Assembly (NCBI RefSeq): GCF_017472245.1
Contig: NZ_JAFUQR010000005.1
Coordinates: 186,001 to 250,000 of the forward strand
DNA from: Chlamydia sp.
Lineage (GTDB): Bacteria > Chlamydiota > Chlamydiia > Chlamydiales > Chlamydiaceae
Direction: 5' to 3'
DNA length: 64,000 bases
Shown here: in pieces, positions 38,193 to 49,928 of the stretch
Layout of the letters: every line of letters starts with the position of its first letter
Position numbering within the stretch: the first letter of the stretch is position 1
Position numbers and translations under genes: made by a program
The notes under the pieces: generated by a model
Database searches by the model: none
Told to the model about the DNA's origin: nothing
Seen by the model: the letters and a program-made list of their open reading frames with translations, nothing else

Positions 38193-38891
38193 ATGCTTTC
38201 ACTTGCTATTTTTCAAGAAATTTTTTCTCGTTATGTGGAGAAGTCTCACCCAGCCACGTCTACACTGGTTCCGTTATATTTTCCAGAAGAACCTCTCAAC
38301 TCTCCTGAAGACTTATCTTCAACTACTGCCCCAACTCCTCTTAAGTCTACCTCAAACTCCCAATCGATCTCGCTTCCCTCTGCACCTGTAAAAGAACGCA
38401 CTACACCTACTTCACCCTCTTCTCCAACCAAATCGAAAGATCCGCAACATTCCTGGCCCTGTGTACCTATCTATCCAGGGCTTTCCCATGAAGAGCTTTT
38501 AAAAGAGAATTATCCTGCTTTGAAACGTTATATCCAACGTCCCGCACGTGCTTACTGTGGTATTCTTGTCCATGAAACTCAAGAGAATGAAATTCTTTTT
38601 TTCAATCGCCTAGCTAAAATCCTTTCACAAAAACTTTTCCCCTCTCGTTTAGTGCTTTTTCACCAAAAAATCTTTTCTGATTTTAGTCATTTCCCCCATC
38701 CTTTTTGTTTGGCTCCCTTACCGATAATCGGGTATAAAAATTCTCAAATCAAATATCACAATCCTATTTCACAAGACAAAGTAACCTGTGTACCCATTTA
38801 TTCCTCTTCGCAATACACAAAAGATTCAGAGTTAAAAAGAGATTTATGGACGATACTCACCCACCTTTCCGCCTCTACGCAGAAGTCTTAG
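38193..38891 (+). CDS. Hypothetical protein overlapping priA (CT779 position)
   Basis: This 232-residue protein has no recognised domain. Residues about 35-90 are rich in Ser, Thr and Pro (low complexity), followed by a more ordered part (YPGLSHEELLKENYPALKRYI, then RPARAYCGILVHET). No signal or membrane segment is evident. It overlaps the start of priA by 46 bases, so expression is probably coupled. Conservation of position in C. trachomatis supports it being a gene. Confidence 0.65.
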   Translation: MLSLAIFQEIFSRYVEKSHPATSTLVPLYFPEEPLNSPEDLSSTTAPTPLKSTSNSQSISLPSAPVKERTTPTSPSSPTKSKDPQHSWPCVPIYPGLSHEELLKENYPALKRYIQRPARAYCGILVHETQENEILFFNRLAKILSQKLFPSRLVLFHQKIFSDFSHFPHPFCLAPLPIIGYKNSQIKYHNPISQDKVTCVPIYSSSQYTKDSELKRDLWTILTHLSASTQKS

Positions 38892-41107
38892 TCAATGCAA
38901 ACATCAACAAGGTCCTAGATTATGGTATTCCTGCAGGGATGGAAAATCTAGTAACTGTAGGATCCGTGGTTAAAGTTCCTCTGCAAAGAAAACTAGCTAA
39001 TGATAAATACAAAATTGCTGTTGTTCTCAAAATTAAGAAATCTTCAGATTTCGTGAATGTAATCCAGCCGATTGTAGAGATTGGTTACGAAGGCATTATC
39101 CTTCCTCAAGACCTTCTTGATTTGATCTTTTGGGTCAGCCAATACTATTTCTGTCCTTTAGGAAGTACGTTGTCCTTATTCCTCCCAACAGTATATGCAC
39201 AGACTCACTCGAGCAAACATCAGAACAATGTATTTTTAGGGCAAAATGCTGAACATACACAAGAAATACTAAAATCGCTCGAAGATCCTCATCAAATTGC
39301 TGTACTCCGTAAGTTACTTAAAACTACAGGGCCACTCACTCCTCCTGAACTTATAAAAAAAACCTCAACATCCACTAAAACTTTAGATACCCTAGCTAAA
39401 CGGGGCTTCATTCGTATTGTCGACTCTGAGAGCTTAGTAATCCAAGATGAGCAGCTTCATTACTTTCTTCCAGAATCACCAACCTTAACTCAGGAGCAGT
39501 TAGCTGCTATTGATACGATTTCTCGATCTCTCATTGCTGAGCAGTTTCAAACATGTCTGTTATTTGGAGTAACAGGAAGTGGAAAAACAGAAGTTTACCT
39601 CCAAGTTATTCGTAAAGCCAGAACCTTGGGGAAAAGCGTAATTCTTCTTGTTCCAGAAGTTACTTTAACAATTCAAACCCTTTCTTTTTTTAAAATGCAC
39701 TTTGGTGCTGAGGTTGGGGTTTTACATTACAAATTAAGTGAAAGCGAGCGCACTCAAACCTGGCATAAAGCTTCTCGAGGACAAATCAATATCATCATCG
39801 GCCCTCGTTCTGCCATCTTCTGTCCTATGCAAAATCTTGGCCTCATTATTGTTGATGAAGAACATGATGGTGCCTATAAACAAAGTGATCTACCCCCTTT
39901 TTATCAAGCGCGAGATGTGGCTGTCATGCGAGGGAAGTTCACGAATGCTACAGTTATTCTCGGGAGTGCTACTCCAAGTTTAGAAAGCTATACCAATGCT
40001 TTAGCTAAAAAATATACCCTTTCCATTCTTTCTAAACGCGCTTCAACCTCCATTCCCACTAAGGTCTCGCTTATTGACATGAATACGGAGATGGAAAAAA
40101 CCAAGAAAAAATTGTTCTTCTCTCCAACGGTAATTCGCAGTATAGAGCAACGCTTAGAAGTAGGAGAACAGACCATTATTTTCTTTAACCGTCGTGGCTT
40201 CCACACTAATGTCTCCTGCTCTTCATGTAAATATACCTTGAAATGTCCTCACTGTGACATGATCCTTACGTTTCACAAAACTGAACGTATTCTCTTGTGT
40301 CATCTGTGCAATACGCGTCTTTCTAAACCAATTACCACATGTCCCCAATGCCAGGGGACTATGACATTACAGTATCGAGGAGCAGGCACAGAAAAAATAG
40401 AATCTCTTCTCCAAAACTTTTTCCCTACAGCCCGCACTATACGGCTAGATTCTGACACCACACGCTCTAGAGGGAGTCATGATGCATTGATCAAACAATT
40501 CGCTACGGGGAAAGCTGATATTCTGATCGGCACGCAAATGATTGCTAAAGGCATGCACTTCCCTGCAGTCACTTTATCCGTTGTTTTAAACGGAGACTCA
40601 GGTCTATATATCCCAGATTTTCGAGCTGCAGAGCAGGTCTTTCAGCTCATTACACAAGTTACGGGACGATCGGGTCGTAGCTATCTTCCAGGAGAAGTTT
40701 TAGTCCAAACATTTCTTCCTCAAAATTCCACAATAACACACGCTTTAGCTCAAGATTTTCCCTCTTTTTACCGAGAAGAAATTTTAGGAAGGAAAGCATG
40801 TAATTATCCGCCATTTACTAGACTAATCCGCTGCATTTTTCTAGGGAAAAGTGCAGAATATACTCTTAAGGAAACTCAGCGTGTGCATGCTTTAATTAAA
40901 CAAAATTTGCACTCCCAAGCCTCTCTGATGGAGATATCTCCTTGCGGACATTTCAAAGTAAAAGATCTTTTCCATTATCAATTTTTGATCAAAACTCGTC
41001 ATATCCTTTCAGTAAACAAACAACTTCAGGATGCATTCGTAGCTGCTAAACTTTCTTCTAAAGTGCGTTGTATTGTTGATATAGACCCTACTACTACATT
41101 TTTTTGA
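38846..41107 (+). CDS. priA: Primosomal protein N' (replication restart helicase)
   Basis: This 753-residue superfamily 2 helicase has Walker A GVTGSGKTEVYL, DEEH in IIVDEEHDGAYKQ, and the paired zinc-binding cysteines CSSCKYTLKCPHC and CHLCNTRLSKPITTCPQC. C-terminal helicase motifs include GTQMIAKGMHFP and QVTGRSGR. It restarts stalled forks. The start ATG lies within the preceding gene. Confidence 0.96.
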   Translation: MDDTHPPFRLYAEVLVNANINKVLDYGIPAGMENLVTVGSVVKVPLQRKLANDKYKIAVVLKIKKSSDFVNVIQPIVEIGYEGIILPQDLLDLIFWVSQYYFCPLGSTLSLFLPTVYAQTHSSKHQNNVFLGQNAEHTQEILKSLEDPHQIAVLRKLLKTTGPLTPPELIKKTSTSTKTLDTLAKRGFIRIVDSESLVIQDEQLHYFLPESPTLTQEQLAAIDTISRSLIAEQFQTCLLFGVTGSGKTEVYLQVIRKARTLGKSVILLVPEVTLTIQTLSFFKMHFGAEVGVLHYKLSESERTQTWHKASRGQINIIIGPRSAIFCPMQNLGLIIVDEEHDGAYKQSDLPPFYQARDVAVMRGKFTNATVILGSATPSLESYTNALAKKYTLSILSKRASTSIPTKVSLIDMNTEMEKTKKKLFFSPTVIRSIEQRLEVGEQTIIFFNRRGFHTNVSCSSCKYTLKCPHCDMILTFHKTERILLCHLCNTRLSKPITTCPQCQGTMTLQYRGAGTEKIESLLQNFFPTARTIRLDSDTTRSRGSHDALIKQFATGKADILIGTQMIAKGMHFPAVTLSVVLNGDSGLYIPDFRAAEQVFQLITQVTGRSGRSYLPGEVLVQTFLPQNSTITHALAQDFPSFYREEILGRKACNYPPFTRLIRCIFLGKSAEYTLKETQRVHALIKQNLHSQASLMEISPCGHFKVKDLFHYQFLIKTRHILSVNKQLQDAFVAAKLSSKVRCIVDIDPTTTFF

Positions 41108-42158
41108 TTCGTTACGCGATCTAAAGAGATCTGTGAGATAAGAACATCCACCTCCTCCAGCGTATTGAAAGAGTGTAAATTTGCTCTTAAAAGAATCCCC
41201 GAAGGAGGCCGAGAAACCCCAACTCGAATTCCAGCCTTAGTCAATCTCTTATAAAGCGCTTGTGGAGCTACTCCAGGGAGATAAAGTGGCTGTACAAATC
41301 CTTCTGCTGCTGATGAGACTCTTTGAACGAAATATTCTCGTATCTGCCTTAACCGAATCCTTGCCTCCTCGCCCTCACTAGAAAGAAAGCTATAGGCTAC
41401 TAGTATAGAAATTAATACATAAGGCGGCATCCCCGTAGAGAGACTCGCCATAGGTCCTTAGTAAAAGCTTGTTTCCTGTCACAATGAAAGAGTAGTGCGG
41501 CACCCGAAACTCCCAATGCCTTCCCAAAAGTAACTAGTACAGCATAAAAATTGTCATATCCTAGTGTGGAGCAAAATCCCTTCCCGGACTCACCAAATAA
41601 TCCCACAGCATGAGCCTCATCTACTATCAACTCTGCATGATAGTTGCGGGACAATGCAATCACTTGATCTAAAGGAGCAAAAGACCCTTTAAAAGAATAA
41701 ACAGAGCAGATAAGAATGAATACACGTTTAAATCCTCGTTTCTGACAATTTTCCAGCAAAGCCTCTAAATGGCTCAGATCGTTATGCCGGAAACTTTCTT
41801 GCCTCCCTGGCATAAAAACAGACAAATTGTAAGAAACCGAGATATGTACCTGCTCATCCCATAAAACATAATCTGCTTGAGAAGAGAGATGTGCACAAAC
41901 TGCTGTATTCGCCACAAAACCACTTGGCAGAACTAGAGCCTCTCGCGCACCATGAAAGCGCGCTATCTCACGCTCAAGCTCATCTAAAAGAGGTGAGATA
42001 CCTAAAATAGCGCGAGACCCTCCGTAACCAAGTTGCGCATAGGGCTCCTCTCTACAATAACTCTCGTAGCGAGCTTTAACAGCATTTACTAAGCTTTCCG
42101 AACGAGAAAATCCCAGGAAATCATTGGTAATAAAATCGATAGGAAAAAATTCCTTCAA
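41026..42158 (-). pseudogene. bioF: BioF-like alpha-oxoamine synthase, frameshifted
   Basis: The gene is split into two frames. 42158 to 41412 codes for the first 248 residues, including the PLP-lysine region VTFGKALGVSGAALLF, and ends early in WRVSLRGCRLMY. 41451 to 41026 continues in another frame with LSTGMPPYVLIS, the family's S-T-x-x-P-P motif, and the C-terminal domain. Stops in each frame confine the shift to about 41412-41457. One added base or two removed would restore about 377 residues. A short CT repeat (TCTCTCT) lies in the interval. BioF makes 8-amino-7-oxononanoate for biotin; no other biotin genes are here, so the true substrate is unsure. The 3' end overlaps priA by 82 bases. 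Confidence 0.82.
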
Positions 42159-42197
42159 AACTCATTTCCCTCGCAACTACAATCTAAAGAGCAACCC

Positions 42198-43811
42198 CTA
42201 TTCGCTAAATAACTGTTTTGCCAAAGCGTTTAATGAACAGTAATCAGGTTTCCCCGTCCCCAACATGGGAATTACTTCTATCTGGTGATGATAAGAGATC
42301 TTTAATAAATTACTTGTTTTTGAGTTTTTTAAGATATCATTTACTTCCTGAACAGAAGTTGGAAATATGGTAAAGAGACAGAGACGTTCTTTCTCTCCTG
42401 GAAGACCACAAACAACTAGCGGATGATCTGCTTCGCTTTGCCCACATCCCTCTATTAGAATGCTTTCCAAAGCTTCTAGACTTACCATTTCCGCGCCTAT
42501 CTTGACAAAACGACTCAACCGGCCTTTTAAGAATAACTCTCCGTGGCGATCGACATAACCAAGATCTCCAGTTACATACCACATCTCCCCAGCTAATTCC
42601 ATGAATCCATGTCCGAAATCTTCTCCCAGATATCCTTTAAATAGAGAAGTCCCTCGCACCAATACTAACCCGGTTACCCCTGTCGACACAGGTAATTTCG
42701 TCTCTTCAGAAATAATTAACACTTCCATTCCTCTAACAGGGATCCCCACACAAGATTCGTGTTTCGGACTGTTTGCAGTATTGATAGTGACGACTGGAGA
42801 ACATTCTGTAGTTCCATATCCTTGACGCAATTGAACATGTGGGAATGTTTGCAACGCTTCTTGATACAAAGAGTGTTTAAAAACGTCTCCTCCAATGACA
42901 ACTAATCGCAAAGAGGGCAATGAAGTCTCACTTTTCTTGGCAGTATTCAGAATATAGCTGAAAAAGATCGGAGTACTTCCTAACAACGTAACTTTTGTCT
43001 CATCAATCATCTCGACAATCTTCTTCGCATAAAGAGGATTGTACGCAAAAACAACAGGGACCCCGGCAAGAAGTGGGAATAAAGTACAAGAATTGAATCC
43101 GAAAGCATGAAAAGGAGGAAGAAATGACATCATTACGTCGTCTTCTTTAGGAGAAAAGAAATCAAAACAAGCTTTTTGATTAGCAAGCAACGAAGCGTTA
43201 GTAAGAGGTACTCCTTTAGGAAGTTTTTCTGTCCCCGATGTAAATAAGATTACAGCAACATCTTCAGGTTTTTTATCAAATACTCCAAACCATCTCATCA
43301 TCCATTCAAAAGGGATTGCTGTACAGATTGCAATACGACATTTATCCCAAAACGTTAACTGCTTACGAACTTCATCTAGAAAAATGAAGGAGAACGGATA
43401 CTTTGCGTCTTCCCCATGAGTTTGCCCCAACTTTTGCATAAGAGGCTTTGCTGTAATCACATGTGTTACTCCAACAAGGTTCGCACATGCCGTAACTTCA
43501 CGAAGCCCCTGGCTCCAATTAATCATAACGGGGATTTTTCCAGACAGCAGAGTGGCAAAATAAGCAATATAAGCACCTGCTGACGCTGGTATCATGATGC
43601 CAATGTACTCATCAGGATATTTAGCCAAACGTGTAGCTAAAGCGCAGACAGCCTTATACACTTGATTGTAGGACAGTTTTCCAAGTTGCTCATCCCCAAA
43701 AACAGTTGCAGTGGTCATTTCCGCACAAAGCTTCAAAAAACTACGTAAAACTGTTTTCTCTGAGCGTAATTTCCCACGTTTACGTTGAGTTGTATTCCTA
43801 TTATCTCGCAT
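42198..43811 (-). CDS. aasC: Acyl-ACP synthetase (AMP-forming), Aas-type
   Basis: This 537-residue ANL-superfamily enzyme has the AMP-binding P-loop ILFTSGTEKLPKGVPLTN, the GYGTTECSP motif and the hinge YVTGDLGYVDRHGELFLKGR. It lacks the fused acyltransferase domain of E. coli Aas; that activity is the separate plsC 7 bases upstream. In C. trachomatis the equivalent CT776 activates scavenged host fatty acids to acyl-ACP, as I recall from the literature. It forms an operon with plsC. Confidence 0.9.
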   Translation of the reverse strand: MRDNRNTTQRKRGKLRSEKTVLRSFLKLCAEMTTATVFGDEQLGKLSYNQVYKAVCALATRLAKYPDEYIGIMIPASAGAYIAYFATLLSGKIPVMINWSQGLREVTACANLVGVTHVITAKPLMQKLGQTHGEDAKYPFSFIFLDEVRKQLTFWDKCRIAICTAIPFEWMMRWFGVFDKKPEDVAVILFTSGTEKLPKGVPLTNASLLANQKACFDFFSPKEDDVMMSFLPPFHAFGFNSCTLFPLLAGVPVVFAYNPLYAKKIVEMIDETKVTLLGSTPIFFSYILNTAKKSETSLPSLRLVVIGGDVFKHSLYQEALQTFPHVQLRQGYGTTECSPVVTINTANSPKHESCVGIPVRGMEVLIISEETKLPVSTGVTGLVLVRGTSLFKGYLGEDFGHGFMELAGEMWYVTGDLGYVDRHGELFLKGRLSRFVKIGAEMVSLEALESILIEGCGQSEADHPLVVCGLPGEKERLCLFTIFPTSVQEVNDILKNSKTSNLLKISYHHQIEVIPMLGTGKPDYCSLNALAKQLFSE

Positions 43812-43818
43812 CTCTTAC

Positions 43819-44598
43819 CTATGCGTAGGGAACCTGCAAAGGAGTCTCCCCACCCTCTTGATTAAACCAATCCGAGAGAAAAGTATTGAATTCCTGTTTC
43901 GTTGGGAACTGCTTTAACACCGAGTAATCTGCTTGGCAAACCGAAACCTTTACCTCACGTTTAGGCATGAAAAAAATTCCACGCCACAATAAAGCCTTTA
44001 TCGCATCTTTAAATACTTTACCTAATTTTGGTGTACTTCCCGTTTTATATCTCGAAAAAGAACTCCCCCACAACCCAGTAATCTTTACTAAAAAAACGTC
44101 GCATTCCTTAGCTCTGTGCAAAAGCGTAAAGGCAGCATGCTGATTAACGATTTCTTCTCTTCCATTTCTCGATAATCTTCCGGATGGATAAAGAAGTAAG
44201 CTCTCTTTGTTATCCAACGCCCGGGTTGCACACACGTAGAAGTGCTCCATTCTTTCAAACAAGCGCTTGTCATCCCTTCCAGGGACGACGGAAGGCACAG
44301 GGATGGCTCTTACAGAATCAAGAAACCATTTGACCACAGAATTATTAAACAAATAATCCACGGCTATGGGCCGCACATGAAATTTTAACCAGAACACGTG
44401 CTCTAAAATAACAGGGTCTATCTCAGCCACATGGTTTGAGAGAAACAAAGCTCCTTTATGAGGATTAGGGCCAATAACCTCTAATCCTTCAACTGACACG
44501 CGATAGCGAAGCTTTAAAGCGCACCCTATAAGAGCGGTATATACCACTTCATATAGTCTACGCCAAAACCCTATCTTCATACTTTCCCTTGGGTCCAT
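43819..44598 (-). CDS. plsC: 1-acyl-sn-glycerol-3-phosphate acyltransferase
   Basis: This 259-residue protein has the acyltransferase block SNHVAEIDP with the H-x4-D pair at H56 and D61, and LLLYPSGRLSRNG as the downstream glycerol-phosphate-binding block. It acylates lysophosphatidic acid at position 2. It precedes aasC, so the pair links fatty acid activation to phospholipid assembly. Upstream of its start is a 276-base divergent region shared with cysQ. Confidence 0.9.
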   Translation of the reverse strand: MDPRESMKIGFWRRLYEVVYTALIGCALKLRYRVSVEGLEVIGPNPHKGALFLSNHVAEIDPVILEHVFWLKFHVRPIAVDYLFNNSVVKWFLDSVRAIPVPSVVPGRDDKRLFERMEHFYVCATRALDNKESLLLYPSGRLSRNGREEIVNQHAAFTLLHRAKECDVFLVKITGLWGSSFSRYKTGSTPKLGKVFKDAIKALLWRGIFFMPKREVKVSVCQADYSVLKQFPTKQEFNTFLSDWFNQEGGETPLQVPYA

Positions 44599-44874
44599 TA
44601 AAATTATTACTGCACTAACAAATGCAATATTTCCATATCCAAATTAACAGGTTTTCATTCTGAAAAGAACTATTCTTTCATTTATTATCAAAAAGATATC
44701 GTAAACCAGCATTTTCGTTAATAATCTTTACAAAAAGACAAGCTATTTGTGCAACTCTGTAGTAGCTCTACTCTTGCTAAGAAACCTCTCTCTAGTTAGG
44801 ATGTCCTCTCGTTACAATAACATTTCCTCCTTATAGAGAGTGATCGTTATCCCTTTGCAACAGCGGAAAGAGTT

Positions 44875-45903
44875 ATGTTCTCCCTTCTTATTGATTGTCA
44901 GAAAGCTGCGGAAATAGTCGTCACGCAGGCTATGCTGTTGCTTATGCGCTATCGGAAAGCGCATAAATGGATTCCTTCTTGGAGAAAACCCGATCAAACT
45001 TACGTTACTCCCGCAGATTATGCTATCCAATACTATTTTTATCGCAGGCTCACCTCTTTATTCCCACATATCCCTTTGGTAGGAGAGGAAACCTTTAATC
45101 CAATAGAGGATCAAGACAGGCTTCCCTTAATTATACAATTTGCAAAACAACTTGATCCAACGGTTTCTTACCAGGATCTCTGTAATGCTCTATCTCCCAA
45201 GGATTCCCATTCTTCTTTATTTTGGTTAACGGACCCTATTGATGGCACCTCAGGTTTTATTAAACAGCGCAGCTTTGCTATCGCTCTCTCCCTATTTTAT
45301 AAACACACTCCTATCCTTTCCGTAATAGCTTGCCCTACACCGAGAACCAACTCTTTCAAAGTTTATTCAGCTGCTAAGGGCAAAGGACTTACTATTTGCC
45401 ACCCCTCTCACTCTTCTTCTTTCTCTCTCTGTAAAGATTTCCAACCAACCCGCAAATTCTGTGAAGCTTCACTCTCTGCAAGGAACCACCAACATCTAAC
45501 CACTCACATTTTGAGTAAGCATCTACCATGGCAACCTCAGCCTGTTCGCGCGGACAGTCAATGCAAATATGCTTGGGTTGCAGACAATACGGTAGACTTT
45601 TTTATTCGCATTCCCTACTCCCCCCCAAGAGCCCATTACAGAGACCACGCCCCTGGTATCTTTCTTATAGAGGAAGCCGGGGGACTTGTTACGGATATGT
45701 CTGGTGTTTCGCTTTCTTTCTCAGATCCTAGCTTATATTTAGAGAGAATCCCCCTGATCCTTGCTTCTGCCAATGAGCACATGCATAGCATCATCTTGGA
45801 AACTTTACATAAACTCCGTTACGAGCCTATCCCAGCAACTTCACCTTACGAAACACCATCTCCTTTCTCTAAGAATAGGCAGCTAAGCGCTCTTCAACTA
45901 TAG
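44875..45903 (+). CDS. cysQ: CysQ-like 3'(2'),5'-bisphosphate nucleotidase / inositol monophosphatase family
   Basis: This 342-residue member of the FIG/IMPase superfamily has the metal-binding motif DPIDGT at residues 120-125, GEETF for the first glutamate, and FLIEEAGGLVTDMSG in the C-terminal half. The likely reaction is dephosphorylation of 3'-phosphoadenosine 5'-phosphate. Since chlamydiae lack sulfate assimilation, the substrate may come from ACP phosphopantetheine transfer. It is longer than bacterial CysQ (about 246), nearer the yeast/plant Hal2 size. Its 3' end overlaps ldh by 35 bases. Confidence 0.82.
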   Translation: MFSLLIDCQKAAEIVVTQAMLLLMRYRKAHKWIPSWRKPDQTYVTPADYAIQYYFYRRLTSLFPHIPLVGEETFNPIEDQDRLPLIIQFAKQLDPTVSYQDLCNALSPKDSHSSLFWLTDPIDGTSGFIKQRSFAIALSLFYKHTPILSVIACPTPRTNSFKVYSAAKGKGLTICHPSHSSSFSLCKDFQPTRKFCEASLSARNHQHLTTHILSKHLPWQPQPVRADSQCKYAWVADNTVDFFIRIPYSPPRAHYRDHAPGIFLIEEAGGLVTDMSGVSLSFSDPSLYLERIPLILASANEHMHSIILETLHKLRYEPIPATSPYETPSPFSKNRQLSALQL

Positions 45904-46909
45904 CATTGGCAAGAGCTTCCGTATCTAACTTCTCTTGAGCACTTCGTTCATATAAATTCCGGAGTGTCGTCGGTATATTCTCTACCTTTTGCAAAACATC
46001 TTTAGGAGAATATGGGTGCCCTATCGGGCTTGTTACATTTAACAAGCCTCCAGCATTAACAAGATAATCCGGTGCATAAAGAATATTTCGAGCAGCTAAT
46101 TCCTGTCCTATAAGGGAGTGCTCAAGTTGATTATTTGCAGCTCCAACAATAGCTCGGCATCGAAGTCTGTTAATACTACTAGTGTTAATGATTCCACCCA
46201 ATGCACATGGACACAAAATATCACAATCCGCAGACACGATGTCTTCATCAACGCGAGCTTCATATAAAGTAACTACTTCGTCAAGAAGCTCTTTCCTTCT
46301 GTCACATACTATTAAATCGGCGCCTGCAAAAAATAACTCATGAACCAACTTACGTCCTACCGCTCCTAATCCTTGGATAGCAATTCGCTTCCCTTTTATC
46401 TCTCCTCCCCAAAGATATTTTACCGTCTCTTGAATGCACAAAAACACACCGTGAGCTGTATATACAGAAGGATCTCCGCTTATTGCCTCGAGACCACAAA
46501 CATAAGAAGTTTCCTCACTCATAATCATAATATCCCGAACGGAAATTCCAACATCCTCAGCAGCGATATATTTCCCCTGTAAAGAGTCAACAGCTTGACC
46601 AAAGGCTCTTAACATATCTTCTGTGGGATGAGAAAGATCTTGAGGCAAAAAGATTACACTCTTTCCGCCTCCGGTTCCTGTATTACTAATGAGAGCTTTG
46701 TATGTCATAGCTTTTGACAACCACAAAGCATCCTGTAGTCCATCATCGAACTGAGAATAGGCAAAAGCTCGAACCCCTCCCAAAGCAGGCCCTACCTTTG
46801 TTTGGTGAATAGCAATCACGGCAACTAACCGTACAGATTCACAAGTGATTTTTAAAACCTGTTCATATCCCTCAATATGAAGGTCTTCTATCTGCAGAGA
46901 GTATTTCAT
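45869..46909 (-). CDS. ldh: Leucine/Glu/Phe/Val dehydrogenase family protein
   Basis: This 346-residue protein has the family signature PALGGVRAFAYSQFDDGLQDA with a downstream catalytic-lysine region LSKAMTYKALISN, then a Rossmann NAD-binding loop GLGAVGRKLVHELFFAGADL. The likely reaction is NAD-dependent oxidative deamination of branched-chain amino acids, close in length to leucine dehydrogenase (about 365). The substrate is not certain from sequence alone. It is transcribed divergently from ppa. Confidence 0.85.
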   Translation of the reverse strand: MKYSLQIEDLHIEGYEQVLKITCESVRLVAVIAIHQTKVGPALGGVRAFAYSQFDDGLQDALWLSKAMTYKALISNTGTGGGKSVIFLPQDLSHPTEDMLRAFGQAVDSLQGKYIAAEDVGISVRDIMIMSEETSYVCGLEAISGDPSVYTAHGVFLCIQETVKYLWGGEIKGKRIAIQGLGAVGRKLVHELFFAGADLIVCDRRKELLDEVVTLYEARVDEDIVSADCDILCPCALGGIINTSSINRLRCRAIVGAANNQLEHSLIGQELAARNILYAPDYLVNAGGLLNVTSPIGHPYSPKDVLQKVENIPTTLRNLYERSAQEKLDTEALANAIVEERLAAYS

Positions 46910-47149
46910 ATCTAATGTCCGGCTTATATCATTTCACAATAGTTCTCAGTTCTTTTTACAAAAAAAGTCCGAGAGAAACTTCTAAGAAATTTTTCGATAT
47001 TTTTCATGATGACAAGAATAAAAGCAAAAAGAAAGGTCTTCGTTAAAGATAAAGTTTAAACCCTTAATAAGAACATGAAAACTATCTGGACGAATAAGCT
47101 GTAAGCACAGGATAATTGCGTAAAAAATACATTTATAGAGAGTTTTATC

Positions 47150-47779
47150 ATGTCTAAAACACCATTATCAATCGTTCATCCTTGGCACGGACCAATGCTA
47201 ACATGCGATGATTACGAATCTCTTTGTTGTTATATAGAAATCACTCCAACAGACTCTGTCAAATTTGAATTGGATAAAGACTCTGGTATATTGAAAGTCG
47301 ATCGTCCACAAAAATTTTCGAACTTCTGCCCATGCTTATATGGTCTTTTACCAAAAACATATTGTGGAGAGCTTTCCGGAGAATACAGCGGGAAACAAAG
47401 TAATAGAGAGAACATTAAAGGTGATGGAGATCCTCTTGATATTTGCGTATTAACAGAAAAGAATATTACGCAGGGCAACATCTTGCTCCAAGCACGCCCT
47501 ATTGGAGGGATTCGTATCCTAGATTCTGGAGAAGCTGATGATAAAATTATCGCTGTTTTAGAGGATGATTTGGTCTATGGAAGCATAGAAGATATTTCAG
47601 ACTGCCCAGGCACTGTTTTGGATATGATCCAACATTATTTCTTAACCTACAAAGCTACTCCAGAGAGTTTAATCCAAGGACAGCCTGCCAAAATCGAGAT
47701 TATGGGCTTGTATGGGAAAAAAGAAGCTCAAAAAGTGATTCGCTTGGCTCATGAAGATTACTGCAATCTTTTCCTCTAA
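47150..47779 (+). CDS. ppa: Inorganic pyrophosphatase
   Basis: This 209-residue soluble family I pyrophosphatase has the signature D-G-D-P-L-D at residues 92-97 ([11 protein letters not shown]). It hydrolyses pyrophosphate from biosynthesis. It resembles the family but is somewhat longer than E. coli Ppa (176), as expected for chlamydiae. It is a single-gene unit, with a hairpin following. Confidence 0.95.
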   Translation: MSKTPLSIVHPWHGPMLTCDDYESLCCYIEITPTDSVKFELDKDSGILKVDRPQKFSNFCPCLYGLLPKTYCGELSGEYSGKQSNRENIKGDGDPLDICVLTEKNITQGNILLQARPIGGIRILDSGEADDKIIAVLEDDLVYGSIEDISDCPGTVLDMIQHYFLTYKATPESLIQGQPAKIEIMGLYGKKEAQKVIRLAHEDYCNLFL

Positions 47780-47790
47780 ATAAAAAGAAA

Positions 47791-47820
47791 GGCCGTTGCG
47801 GAAGAACCCCGCAACAACCT
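47791..47820 (+). terminator. Hairpin after ppa
   Basis: GTTGCGG (47795-47801) and CCGCAAC (47809-47815) pair around a 7-base loop shortly after the ppa stop. A T-rich stretch follows only about 15 bases later, so it is a probable but non-ideal terminator. Confidence 0.55.
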
Positions 47821-47852
47821 TCCCAACCAAGTTTTTTTCATCCTAGGGGATT

Positions 47853-49558
<1,706 letters not shown>

Positions 49559-49568
49559 ACTTTCTCCT

Positions 49569-49928
49569 TTAAGAAGCTAGCCAATCAGACGTAATGATCA
49601 CTCCATCTTTCCATAACTCTTCTAAGCAATACTGTTCTCGCACAGAAGAGACAAATAAATGGATAACGATAAAACCGTAATCAATAACAACCCAATCACT
49701 ATGACTAAGTCCTTCCACATTTAATGGATAAACTTTTAGCTTTTTTAACTCCTCTATAATTGTATCCGCTACAGCCTTAACATGAACCCCGACATTTCCC
49801 TCAACAAAGACGAAATAGTCTGTTAACTGGGAAATCTTCTTAACATCCAAAACAACAGGATTGCGGCCCTTTTTGTTATCAATAGCTTTAACAATTACCT
49901 TTAATAAATTTAAACAAAACGAATCCAT
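49569..49928 (-). CDS. rsfS: Ribosomal silencing factor RsfS (YbeB)
   Basis: This 119-residue protein has the DUF143/RsfS features: DVKKISQLTDYFVFVEGNV near the start, then HSDWVVIDYGFIVIHLFVSSVREQY with the W-V-x-x-D-x-G-x-x-x-V-H motif. It binds L14 and blocks subunit joining. It heads the rsfS-fabF-Nudix unit. Confidence 0.93.
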   Translation of the reverse strand: MDSFCLNLLKVIVKAIDNKKGRNPVVLDVKKISQLTDYFVFVEGNVGVHVKAVADTIIEELKKLKVYPLNVEGLSHSDWVVIDYGFIVIHLFVSSVREQYCLEELWKDGVIITSDWLAS

